NCBI GenBank assembly: GCA_934675045.1
Contig: CAKUPI010000080.1
Location: 1-7,708 of the forward strand
Reading direction: 5' to 3'
From: an uncultured Eubacteriales bacterium
GTDB lineage: Bacteria; Bacillota; Clostridia; Oscillospirales; Butyricicoccaceae
DNA length: 7,708 nt
A program made the translations under genes and the position numbers. The notes beneath the pieces are model-generated. The model ran no database searches, had not been told where the DNA came from, and was given only the letters and a program-made list of their open reading frames with translations. Shown here piece after piece: positions 1 through 5,209 of this stretch. Every line of letters begins with the position of its first letter. The stretch's first letter is position 1.

Positions 1-1
1 G

Positions 2-310
2 GTGAACGGGTTTTTCGGCGCGGGAGGCGGCATTGTTCTGGTGCCGCTGCTCGTGTCGTGGATCGGGCTTGACTCCAAAAAAGCCTTTGCCACGTCGGTG
101 TTTATCATTTTGCCCATTTCGGCGCTTTCGGCGGCTTTGTACCTGCGTCAGGGCAGGGTGGACCTCGCCCTGGCCGCGCCCTACCTCATCGGCGGATTTG
201 CCGGAGGGCTGCTGTGCGGAAAGATTTACCGCAAGCTGCCGTCTTTGCTGCTGCGCAGGGCCTTTGGCGCGCTGCTTCTTTTGGGCGGCGTCCGGGCGGT
301 GCTGGGATGA
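2..310 (+). CDS. TauE/SafE family half-size membrane permease, first half (5' end cut by window)
   Basis: The visible 102 residues are highly hydrophobic and begin inside the family hallmark NGFFGAGGG, followed by a proline a few residues later (VLVPLL). This is the typical first-helix signature of TauE/SafE (DUF81) permeases, which export sulfite, sulfoacetate or related anions across the cytoplasmic membrane. Residues about 29-48 and 57-72 and the C-terminal 20 residues look like further membrane helices. The frame is open to the left edge, and the hallmark normally sits about 10-15 residues from the start, so only a short N-terminus is missing; the GTG at position 2 is probably internal. 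The stop overlaps the start of the next gene in an ATGA, so the two are surely co-translated. Full-length family members are about 250 residues with two such halves, and here each half is its own gene. The substrate cannot be told from sequence. Confidence 0.88.
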   Translation: MNGFFGAGGGIVLVPLLVSWIGLDSKKAFATSVFIILPISALSAALYLRQGRVDLALAAPYLIGGFAGGLLCGKIYRKLPSLLLRRAFGALLLLGGVRAVLG

Positions 311-675
311 GGGGGGTGCTTGCGGCGGCGGCCGGGGCCCTGACCGGCGTGCTGACGGGGGCCGGCGTCGGCGGAGGGACGCTGCTGGTGCTCTATCTGA
401 CGGCGGTGGCCGGAGCGGGGCAGTATGAATCGCAGGGCGTCAACCTGCTGTATTTTCTGGCGACGGCGCCGCCCGCGCTGTATTATCACCTGAAAAACGG
501 GCGCGTCGCCGTCAAAGCGGGGCTGCTGGCCGCGGCGGCGGGGTGTGCGGCGGCGCTGTTGGGCGTTTGGCTGTCGCAGCGGATCGATGAGGAGCTTTTG
601 CGGCGGCTGTTCGGCGGGCTGTGGATTTTCATCGGCGCAAGAGAGCTGTTTTTTGCCCCGAAACAGCAAAAATAA
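307..675 (+). CDS. TauE/SafE family half-size membrane permease, second half
   Basis: This 122-residue hydrophobic protein starts at the ATG at 307, which shares bases with the upstream stop (ATGA). An in-frame ATG further upstream (214) would read through the preceding gene in another frame and add a non-membrane leader, so I reject it. Residues about 9-19 (GVLTGAGVGGG) repeat the glycine-rich TauE/SafE signature of the first half, as expected for the internal two-fold repeat of this family. Three or four membrane helices follow (about 5-30, 43-55, 65-85, 98-115), with a charged C-terminal tail ending in KQQK. It most likely pairs with the preceding protein as a split TauE/SafE anion exporter in the cytoplasmic membrane. 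Paired half-size genes of this kind are common in Firmicutes. The substrate is unknown. Confidence 0.87.
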   Translation: MRGVLAAAAGALTGVLTGAGVGGGTLLVLYLTAVAGAGQYESQGVNLLYFLATAPPALYYHLKNGRVAVKAGLLAAAAGCAAALLGVWLSQRIDEELLRRLFGGLWIFIGARELFFAPKQQK

Positions 676-682
676 GGGCGGG

Positions 683-703
683 AAAAGCGCCTCCGCGGCG
701 CTT
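683..703 (-). terminator. GC hairpin with a short T run on the minus strand
   Basis: AAGCGCC (685-691) pairs perfectly with GGCGCTT (697-703) around a 5-base loop. On + it is followed by AAAG and so does not look like a terminator of the TauE genes. On - the stem is followed by TT, giving a TTTT run that includes the stem end. It is weak as a terminator, but lies just past the TauE stop and could still act as a 3' stabilising hairpin for that mRNA. Confidence 0.3.
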
Positions 704-726
704 AAAGCCGCCAAAGCACCCGAAAG

Positions 727-764
727 GCCGCCATGGGGCGGCGATGGACGCCGCCTTTGCGGCG
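727..764. repeat. Two adjacent 6-bp GC hairpins
   Basis: GCCGCC (727-732) pairs with GGCGGC (737-742) around ATGG, and CGCCGC (749-754) pairs with GCGGCG (759-764) around CTTT. Neither is followed by a T run on either strand. In such GC-rich sequence short stems arise easily, so their meaning is uncertain; they sit between two larger hairpins in the gene-free 676-955 stretch. Confidence 0.3.
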
Positions 765-770
765 CTGTGA

Positions 771-815
771 GAAAAAAACAAACGAGGGCGTGCAGCCATA
801 AGCTGCACGCCCTCG
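771..815 (-). terminator. Strong intrinsic terminator, reading on the minus strand
   Basis: CGAGGGCGTGCAGC (783-796) and its exact complement (802-815) form a 14-bp perfect stem with a 5-base loop. The plus strand carries A-rich sequence before it (771-782), which on the minus strand becomes a T-rich tail, TTTGTTTTTTTC, directly after the stem. That is the layout of a rho-independent terminator for minus-strand transcription. No T run follows on +. No minus-strand gene ends nearby; the nearest is the acetyltransferase ending at 1458. Confidence 0.7.
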
Positions 816-840
816 CTGCCTGTGGGAAGGCGGCGGCGCG

Positions 841-894
841 TTGGGACAGAGGCGCGCGTTGGGACAGAGGCGCGCGCCGGGGCAGAGGAGCCTC
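841..894. repeat. 18-bp tandem repeat, two exact copies and one degraded
   Basis: The unit TTGGGACAGAGGCGCGCG occurs exactly at 841-858 and 859-876 and is followed by a diverged third unit at 877-894 that keeps the GGCAGAGG core. It lies directly upstream of the promoter of the acetyltransferase gene. It is not part of a credible protein. Confidence 0.75.
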
Positions 895-923
895 TTTTTA
901 TGCCGCCCGAAACGTGGTACAAT
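895..923 (+). promoter_or_regulatory. Probable extended -10 promoter for the acetyltransferase gene
   Basis: TG-G-TACAAT (915-923) is a good extended -10 element (TACAAT at 918-923). The hexamer 17 bases further upstream, TTTTTA (895-900), is a poor -35, which an extended -10 can tolerate. Transcription would start near 930, leaving a short leader before the AAGGAG site at 941-946. Confidence 0.5.
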
Positions 924-955
924 AAAGGCAGTACGGAAAAAAGGAGAAAAAGACG

Positions 956-1450
956 ATGACAAACCCTGTCGTTACGGATATTGCCCCGCGGCATTACGGG
1001 GAAATCCTGAACATCAATCGGGACAACGTGGAAATGCTTTCGCCGCTCAACGAGGCCGAGCTTGCGGCGCTGCTCGACATGGCGGCGCTGCGCAAAGCGG
1101 TCATGGTGGACGGAAAAACGGCCGCCTTTCTCATTGCGCTGCGCGAGGGAACCGGCTACCAGAGCGTCAATTACCGCTGGTTTTCCGAGCGGCTCGGCCG
1201 GTTTTTGTACATTGACCGCATTGCCGTGCACGAGGCGTACCGGGGGATGGCCCTGGGCACGCGGCTGTACCGGGAGGCGCTGGACTGCGCGCGCCGGAGC
1301 GGCGTCGGCACGCTGGCGGCGGAAATCAACATCGAGCCGGAAAACAGGCCCTCGCTGCTTTTTCACCAAAAGCTCGGCTTTGCCGAAATCGGCCGTCAGG
1401 TCATTTCCGGGGGGCAAAAGACGGTGTCCATGCAGACCCGCGCCGTGTGA
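956..1450 (+). CDS. GNAT-family N-acetyltransferase (COG3818-like)
   Basis: A 164-residue cytosolic protein of the GNAT superfamily, which transfers acetyl groups from acetyl-CoA to an amine. Residues 83-101 hold the core strand and the acetyl-CoA loop (LYIDRIAV, then HEAYRGMALGT), and the end of the fold is marked by EINIEPENRPSLLFHQKLGF (123-142), the usual closing strand and helix. This pattern resembles the COG3818 group of predicted acetyltransferases, whose substrates are largely unknown. The ATG at 956 is preceded by AAGGAG at 941-946 with a 9-base gap and a likely promoter further upstream, so it is probably a single-gene transcript. It ends 7 bases from the end of a second, oppositely oriented GNAT gene to which it shows little similarity. 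The substrate cannot be predicted. Confidence 0.88.
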   Translation: MTNPVVTDIAPRHYGEILNINRDNVEMLSPLNEAELAALLDMAALRKAVMVDGKTAAFLIALREGTGYQSVNYRWFSERLGRFLYIDRIAVHEAYRGMALGTRLYREALDCARRSGVGTLAAEINIEPENRPSLLFHQKLGFAEIGRQVISGGQKTVSMQTRAV

Positions 1451-1466
1451 GCGCCTTTCAGCGCTC
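1449..1466. repeat. Small hairpin across the two convergent gene ends
   Basis: GAGCGC (1449-1454) and GCGCTC (1461-1466) form a 6-bp stem around CTTTCA. It overlaps part of both stop codons. There is no T run on either side, so it is at best a weak bidirectional terminator. Confidence 0.3.
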
Positions 1467-1988
1467 GGCGTAGGCCATGACGGTGCCGCGCAGATAGGCG
1501 CAGAAGCCGCGATGCGCCGCGGCGGACAGCGGCGCGGGGGCCGAAAGGAGAACCAGCCTGTGCGGCGCGTTGCCCCGGCGGTAGGCGGGGTGGGTGTAGG
1601 GCCCGGCATTTTCGCAAAAGCCGGCCCGCAGATAAAAGCCGCGCCGGCGCAGGGAAATGTCGTCCTCGGGCGGGTCAATTTCCAAAATGACCGGCTTTGG
1701 GGCCTTGAGAAGCTGCGCAAGGGCACGGCTTCCGCAGCCCGCGCCGCGCAGCTCGGGGCAGACGGCAAAGTGCTCGACGTAAAGAAAACCGGGGGTCTCC
1801 CAGTACAGGAGCAGGCCGCAGAAGCGGCCGTCCTCCTCGATGGCGCAGCAGTGGTAATCGGGATGCCGCAGCGCGTCGGTCTGGTCGGGCAAAAGCCGCT
1901 GCTCGTGCAGGGGAAAGCTGCGCCGGTACAGCGAAAAAACCTCGGAAAAGTGTCGGTCCGCGGCGCTGTGCAATCGGATGAAATCCAT
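1458..1988 (-). CDS. GNAT-family N-acetyltransferase
   Basis: A 176-residue protein with a GNAT fold. Residues 68-79 (FLYVEHFAVCPE) form the core strand, followed by the acetyl-CoA pyrophosphate loop RGAGCGS (81-87). After a strand ILEIDPP (101-107), the FYLRAGF motif (118-124) matches the closing helix and strand of the fold. I chose the ATG at 1988 because AAGGAG lies 10 bases before it (1999-2004 on +) and because upstream in-frame starts extend into the neighbouring gene without any conserved sequence. It follows the Spx/ArsC-family gene by 64 bases on the same strand and is probably transcribed with it. The acceptor substrate is unknown. No convincing terminator follows its stop. Confidence 0.85.
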   Translation of the reverse strand: MDFIRLHSAADRHFSEVFSLYRRSFPLHEQRLLPDQTDALRHPDYHCCAIEEDGRFCGLLLYWETPGFLYVEHFAVCPELRGAGCGSRALAQLLKAPKPVILEIDPPEDDISLRRRGFYLRAGFCENAGPYTHPAYRRGNAPHRLVLLSAPAPLSAAAHRGFCAYLRGTVMAYAER

Positions 1989-2010
1989 GGGTATCTGGCT
2001 CCTTACGGGG

Positions 2011-2040
2011 TAAAATGAAAAGGGGACGCCGCGCGCGGCG
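2011..2040 (-). terminator. Possible weak terminator or attenuator between the two minus-strand genes
   Basis: The perfect palindrome CGCCGCGCGCGGCG (2027-2040) can fold into a short GC stem. On the minus strand it is followed by TCCCCTTTTCATTTTA, a loose T-rich stretch beginning five bases after the stem. It lies between the Spx/ArsC-family stop and the acetyltransferase ribosome binding site. It may lower expression of the second gene; full termination is unlikely. Confidence 0.3.
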
Positions 2041-2052
2041 GCGGGGGATGGG

Positions 2053-2403
2053 CTATCGTAGCCGTTCGGACCACTCGCGCTCTTTAAAGCCGACCAGCAC
2101 AAAATCCTCGCCGATGAGCAGCGGGCGCTTGACCAGCATGCCGTCGGAGGCCAGCAGGGCGTATTGCTCGTCAAGGGGCATGGCGGGCAGCCTGTCCTTC
2201 AGGCCCAGCGCCCTGTATTGCAGGCCGCCGGTGTTGAAAAAACGCCTGAGCGGCAGGCCGCTGGCCTGATGCCAGAGACGCAGCTCCGCTTCGGTGGGGC
2301 GGTCCAGTTTGATGTCGCGCGGCGAAAAGGCGATGTGACGCTCCGAAAGCCACTTTTGCGCCTTTTGGCAGGTGGTGCACGGCGGATACCCGATCAGCAG
2401 CAT
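2053..2403 (-). CDS. Spx/ArsC-family (arsenate-reductase-like) thiol protein
   Basis: A 116-residue thioredoxin-fold protein of the ArsC/Spx family, with the usual length. The N-terminal strand leads into the CXXC pair C9-T-T-C12, followed by QKAQKWL. Family hallmarks then appear in order: DIKLDRPTEAEL (30-41), GLPLRRFFNTGG (49-60) and the C-terminal DGMLVKRPLLIG (87-98). The GLPLRRFFNTGG segment points to the broad 'arsenate reductase family' found in most Firmicutes and not to true Spx, the RNA-polymerase-binding stress regulator. A genuine arsenate resistance role is unsupported, as no other ars gene is visible. It probably acts in cytosolic thiol or disulfide chemistry. AAAGGAG lies 7 bases before the ATG (2411-2417). 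It leads a probable two-gene unit with the acetyltransferase. Confidence 0.85.
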   Translation of the reverse strand: MLLIGYPPCTTCQKAQKWLSERHIAFSPRDIKLDRPTEAELRLWHQASGLPLRRFFNTGGLQYRALGLKDRLPAMPLDEQYALLASDGMLVKRPLLIGEDFVLVGFKEREWSERLR

Positions 2404-2424
2404 AAAAAAACTCCTTTTGCGAGA

Positions 2425-2453
2425 AGTATATCAAAAAACGGGATATAAAACAA
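2425..2453 (-). promoter_or_regulatory. Promoter for the Spx/ArsC-family gene
   Basis: Read on the minus strand, TTGTTT (2453-2448) is a fair -35, followed by a 17-base spacer and TATACT (2430-2425) as -10. The spacer ends in TGA, so the -10 is of the extended TGnTATACT type. Transcription would start near 2418, just in front of the ribosome binding site. Confidence 0.6.
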
Positions 2454-2480
2454 GCGGGGCCTGCGGCACGGCAGGCCCGC
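2454..2480 (+). promoter_or_regulatory. Strong hairpin just before the hydrolase ribosome binding site
   Basis: GCGGGGCCTGC (2454-2464) pairs with GCAGGCCCGC (2471-2480), 10 base pairs with one bulged G and a 6-base loop. It ends one base before the GGGAGGG ribosome binding site (2481-2487). If the transcript starts upstream, this fold would sit in the 5' leader of the hydrolase mRNA. On the minus strand it is followed by TTGTTTTATAT, so it could also stop antisense transcription before it reaches the opposing promoter. Confidence 0.45.
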
Positions 2481-2495
2481 GGGAGGGAAAGCAAA

Positions 2496-3251
2496 ATGAA
2501 GAAGGAATCGCTTGCCGGAGCGGGCGGGTACGCCATTCCCTGCGCGCACACCCTGACGGGAACGGAAAAAATGGCCCTGATTGTCAGCCACGGCTTCGGC
2601 AGCAGCAAGGAAAGTTCAACCGCCCTGATGCTTATGCAGAAGCTGCCGGCGCAGGGGATTGGCGTGGCGGCCTACGATTTTCCGGCGCACGGCGAAAGTC
2701 CGGTCGGCGGAGAGCAGCTGACCGTTGACCGCTGCCTGAGCGATCTGGCCGCCGTCGAGCGGTATGTGCGCTCGGCGGCGCCCGGGGCGGAAATCGGCTA
2801 TTTCGGCTCCAGCTTCGGCGCGTACATCACGCTGCTCTATCTGGCCGGCTGTCCGCACGCGGGGAAAAAGGCCTTTTTGCGCTCGGCGGCCGTTGAAATG
2901 CCGCTCCTGTTCCGGCACAAAACGCCCGGGCAGGAAGAGGCGCTGGCGCGGCAGGGCTTTGTGGAGTTCGGGGCGCAGTTCGGCTATGCGCGGCCGCTCA
3001 AGCTGACGCCGGCGTTTTTCGACAGCCTGGACGCGCACGACGTCTTTGCGCAGTGGAGGCAAGGCGCGGGCGAGCTGTGCATGATCCACGGCGACGCCGA
3101 TCAGGTGGCCTCCTATGCGGCGGCGCAGCGCTTTGCCGCGCAGTCGGGCGCGCAGCTGCTGACCGTGGCGGGCGGCGACCACCGGCTGTCCATTCCCGGC
3201 GCGCCGGAAAAGGTCGCGGAAGCGGCGGCTGCCTTCTTTCTGCGGGGCTGA
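2496..3251 (+). CDS. Alpha/beta hydrolase (serine hydrolase fold)
   Basis: A 251-residue cytosolic protein with a complete alpha/beta hydrolase outline and no signal peptide. The oxyanion-hole strand is IVSHGFGSSK (29-38), and the strand AAYDFPAHGES (58-68) follows. The nucleophile elbow is G104-S-S106-F-G108, making Ser106 the likely nucleophile. HGDADQVAS (198-206) supplies the acid, probably Asp202, and GGDHRLS (226-232) the histidine, His229. The family covers esterases, acyl hydrolases, thioesterases and small peptidases; nothing here identifies the substrate. The ATG at 2496 has GGGAGG at 2481-2486 with a 9-base gap. It is divergent from the Spx/ArsC-family gene and has its own terminator at 3333-3362, so it is probably monocistronic. 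Confidence 0.87.
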   Translation: MKKESLAGAGGYAIPCAHTLTGTEKMALIVSHGFGSSKESSTALMLMQKLPAQGIGVAAYDFPAHGESPVGGEQLTVDRCLSDLAAVERYVRSAAPGAEIGYFGSSFGAYITLLYLAGCPHAGKKAFLRSAAVEMPLLFRHKTPGQEEALARQGFVEFGAQFGYARPLKLTPAFFDSLDAHDVFAQWRQGAGELCMIHGDADQVASYAAAQRFAAQSGAQLLTVAGGDHRLSIPGAPEKVAEAAAAFFLRG

Positions 3252-3332
3252 CGGCGGCGCGGCGCGCGTGAAGGGCGCGGCGCACGGGGCCTGCGCGCAA
3301 GTACCGTGCGGGTCGGTGCGCGCACAGAATCT

Positions 3333-3362
3333 CGCCGCCTGTTTTCCCGGCGGTGATTTTTT
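3333..3362 (+). terminator. Intrinsic terminator of the hydrolase gene
   Basis: CGCCGCC (3333-3339) pairs with GGCGGTG (3349-3355), seven pairs including one G-T, around a 9-base loop. It is followed by A and six T residues (3357-3362). It lies about 80 bases after the hydrolase stop. The rest of 3252-3418 is GC-rich, with one more possible 7-bp stem (CGCACGG with CCGTGCG near 3280-3310) and no recognisable gene. Confidence 0.7.
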
Positions 3363-3418
3363 GCCGCCCGCCGGTCTCTGAAAACCCGCACCGGCCTTGG
3401 CCCTTTGCCGCGGCCGTC

Positions 3419-3967
3419 TTACTGAAAGAGCGAAAGGCTGGCCTTGACCACCCGGCTGACAAAGCGGATGGTTTCCTCTTTGCCGTACCGGTCGTAGCCC
3501 TCGACGACGACGTGCATCAGGCCGTTTGACAGGTGGGTGTACATCATTTCCAGCTCCGTCTCGTCGGCCTTCGGCAGCCGGAGCCGCCAGTAGGCAATGC
3601 TGTCCTTTTTGGCCAGGGCGATCATTTTCATCAGTACCTTCGAGTTTGTGTTGCCCAGAATCAGAACCCGGCAGGCCGCCTGGTTCTGCTCGACCATGTC
3701 GTAAATGGCCTCGATGAGGGCCGTCACATCAAAGGAATTGACATAGCGCAGGGATTTTTCAAAGGCGCCGATGAGCTCGTTTTCGATGCACTCCATCAGC
3801 GCAAAGCAGTCGCTGTAATGGGCGTAAAAGGTGGCGCGGTTGAGCTGCGCCAGCTCGCAGACCTCCTTAACGGTGATTTTGTTCACCGGCTTTTCCCGAA
3901 GCAGCGTCAAAAAGGACTGCTTGAGCACCATCTGCGTATAGCGTTTTCTTGCGTCCGGCTTTTCCAT
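3419..3967 (-). CDS. TetR-family transcriptional regulator
   Basis: A 182-residue DNA-binding regulator of usual TetR length. The N-terminal domain is clear: an opening helix (about 8-24), then the helix-turn-helix ITVKEVCELAQLNRATFYAHYSD (31-53, with the typical TFYAHY at 46-51). The rest is an all-helical ligand and dimerisation domain without a recognisable ligand signature; its closing stretch is aromatic and charged (MMYTHLSNGLMHVVVEGY, 141-158). Such proteins usually repress their own and an adjacent gene until a small ligand binds. It is divergent from the SDR gene, with overlapping promoters and candidate operators between them, so the SDR gene is the probable target. The ATG at 3967 has AGGGAG 6 bases before it (3974-3979). 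No clear terminator follows its stop. Confidence 0.92.
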   Translation of the reverse strand: MEKPDARKRYTQMVLKQSFLTLLREKPVNKITVKEVCELAQLNRATFYAHYSDCFALMECIENELIGAFEKSLRYVNSFDVTALIEAIYDMVEQNQAACRVLILGNTNSKVLMKMIALAKKDSIAYWRLRLPKADETELEMMYTHLSNGLMHVVVEGYDRYGKEETIRFVSRVVKASLSLFQ

Positions 3968-3993
3968 TTCAGGCTCCCTTTCAAAAAGTTTAC

Positions 3994-4034
3994 AAAGAAA
4001 AGCAACACTCCCGCGGCCAGTGTCGCTTTTCTTT
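3994..4034. promoter_or_regulatory. Long near-perfect inverted repeat in the tetR leader (attenuator or bidirectional terminator)
   Basis: Positions 3994-4009 pair with 4019-4034 over 16 positions with a single mismatch (4004 against 4024), around the GC-rich loop CCCGCGGCC. Both arms end in a run read as TTTTCTTT on their own strand, as in a bidirectional terminator. It lies within the predicted 5' leader of the tetR transcript, roughly 27-67 bases before the start codon. It could therefore attenuate tetR or insulate it from other transcripts; an operator role is also possible. Confidence 0.65.
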
Positions 4035-4055
4035 CAGACCTGCCGCGAGTGCCGA

Positions 4056-4084
4056 TTGCTTCTGTCTTTGTTATAGAGTATACT
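4056..4084 (+). promoter_or_regulatory. Promoter of the SDR gene
   Basis: TTGCTT (4056-4061) and TATACT (4079-4084) are separated by exactly 17 bases, an arrangement typical of housekeeping sigma factor promoters. Transcription would start near 4091, giving a 50-base leader. The -10 lies in the palindrome AGTATACT (4077-4084), shared with the opposing promoter. Confidence 0.65.
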
Positions 4085-4105
4085 GCACTTGTGAAAGATA
4101 ATCAA
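4077..4105 (-). promoter_or_regulatory. Promoter of the TetR-family gene
   Basis: Read on the minus strand, TTGATT (4105-4100) and TATACT (4082-4077) are separated by 17 bases. Its -10 overlaps the SDR promoter -10 inside the same 8-bp palindrome. Transcription would start near 4070, giving a leader of about 100 bases that holds the long hairpin. Confidence 0.55.
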
Positions 4106-4122
4106 CACCTGTACGGTTATCT
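4096..4122. promoter_or_regulatory. Candidate TetR operator in the SDR leader
   Basis: AGATAA (4096-4101) and TTATCT (4117-4122) form an inverted repeat with a 15-base spacer, 27 bp in total, a size that fits a TetR dimer. It begins just after the predicted SDR transcription start and overlaps the -35 of the tetR promoter. A bound repressor could thus block both genes. The match is inferred from symmetry and position only. Confidence 0.4.
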
Positions 4123-4140
4123 CGCGGGGAGGGATTTTGC

Positions 4141-5145
4141 ATGTACGATCGATATCTTGTCACGGGGGCCACCGGTTTTCTCGGAAGAGCCGTCGTAAAG
4201 CAGCTGGCGTGCCGGGGCGCGCAGGTGCGCGCGCTGGTGCTGCGGGGCGACCCCTTTCTCCCGCTGCTCCCCCGGGAGGTTGACGCCGTCACCGGCGACG
4301 TGTGCTCCGAAAGCTCGCTTGCGGACTTTTTTGCCGGCGCCGACAGCCGCACCTGCGTGATCCACTGCGCCGGAATCGTTTCGGTCGCCTCGCACCCGGG
4401 GGACAGGCTGTATCAGGTCAACGTGGGCGGAACGGAGAATGTCATCCGCCAGTGCGGGGAGCACGATGTGGGCAGGCTGGTCCATGTCAGCTCGGTTCAC
4501 GCCATACCGGAAAAGCCGATGGGCTGCGCCATCACCGAGGACTGTGCGTTTTCTCCCGAGCTTGTGGACGGCGAATACGCCAAGAGCAAGGCCATTGCGA
4601 CCGGGCTGGTTTTGGACGCGGCGCAGCGCGGGCTGCGGGCGAGCGTGGTCTTTCCCTCCGGAATCATCGGCCCCGGCGACGTGCAGGGCGGAAGCTTCAC
4701 CGCCATGGCCAAGGATTTTCTTGCGGGCAGGCTTCCCTTTGCCGTGCGCGGCGGGTACGATTTTGTGGACGTGCGCGATGCGGCCAAGGGTGCCTTGGCG
4801 TGCGCGGAGTGCGGGGAGCCGGGCAAGGGGTACATTCTGTCCGGGCACTACACCTCGATTCGCGACATGCTTCAGCTTGTGGGCAGGGCGGCCAAGCTGA
4901 AGCGGCGGCCTCTTTATCTGCCGCTAAGCCTTGCTCGGCTGGCCGCGCCCTATTACGAAAAAAGCTGCCTGAAAAAGAAAAAGCCGCTCTTTTTCACGCC
5001 GTACTCCGTGGCCGTTCTCGCCTCCAACGGGCAGTTCAGCCACAGGGCCGCGTCGGAGCGCTTTGCCTACCGGCCGCGCCCGATGGAGGAAACCCTGCGC
5101 GACATGACGGCCTGGCTTTTAAAGCGGGAAGGCAAAAAATCGTAA
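4141..5145 (+). CDS. Extended SDR: NAD(P)-dependent epimerase/dehydratase or reductase
   Basis: A 334-residue cytosolic oxidoreductase of the extended short-chain dehydrogenase/reductase superfamily. The Rossmann dinucleotide motif VTGATGFLG (7-15, GXXGXXG) is at the N-terminus, followed by TGDV (51-54) and the cofactor strand CVIHCAG (72-78). The catalytic set is Ser117/118 in HVSSVHA and Y146-A-K-S-K150 (YXXXK). FPSGIIGPGD (171-180) is the usual post-catalytic loop and DFVDVRDAAKG (207-217) the conserved segment that positions the substrate domain. The sequence resembles dihydroflavonol-4-reductase-like and sugar-epimerase-like SDRs; the C-terminal substrate domain gives no clear hint, so the substrate is unknown. 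A basic patch (KKKK, 278-281) is unusual but cannot be interpreted. GGGGAGGG (4126-4133) precedes the ATG by 7 bases. It is probably controlled by the divergent TetR regulator and ends at a strong terminator. Confidence 0.9.
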   Translation: MYDRYLVTGATGFLGRAVVKQLACRGAQVRALVLRGDPFLPLLPREVDAVTGDVCSESSLADFFAGADSRTCVIHCAGIVSVASHPGDRLYQVNVGGTENVIRQCGEHDVGRLVHVSSVHAIPEKPMGCAITEDCAFSPELVDGEYAKSKAIATGLVLDAAQRGLRASVVFPSGIIGPGDVQGGSFTAMAKDFLAGRLPFAVRGGYDFVDVRDAAKGALACAECGEPGKGYILSGHYTSIRDMLQLVGRAAKLKRRPLYLPLSLARLAAPYYEKSCLKKKKPLFFTPYSVAVLASNGQFSHRAASERFAYRPRPMEETLRDMTAWLLKREGKKS

Positions 5146-5153
5146 CTTTCAGC

Positions 5154-5200
5154 AAGCAGCGCACCCGGCCTGCAAGGACCGGGTGCGCTGCTTTTGTTGT
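5154..5200 (+). terminator. Strong intrinsic terminator of the SDR gene
   Basis: Positions 5154-5168 pair perfectly with 5179-5193 over 15 bases, with a 10-base loop, and are followed by TTTTGTTGT. The minus strand has only a mixed TTGCTGAAAG tail after the same stem, so it mainly ends the SDR transcript. As it lies between convergent genes, it may also protect or partly end the msrAB transcript. Confidence 0.88.
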
Positions 5201-5209
5201 ATGGGAGGC

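Noticed and set aside
841..894. CRISPR-like array
   Set aside because: The units are head-to-tail without spacers, there are only two intact copies, and no cas gene is visible.
629..1768. Long open frame on - (about 380 codons) crossing both acetyltransferase genes
   Set aside because: It overlaps two genes with good GNAT motifs and ribosome binding sites, spans non-coding repeats, and has an arginine- and proline-rich composition.
1062..2018. Open frame on + (about 318 codons) spanning both GNAT genes
   Set aside because: It is a shifted and antisense frame over real genes with no recognisable motif and no ribosome binding site.
2053..2403. Arsenic resistance operon or true Spx regulator
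   Set aside because: No ArsR, ArsB or Acr3 gene is nearby, and the GLPLRRFFNTGG segment fits the generic ArsC-like family better than Spx.
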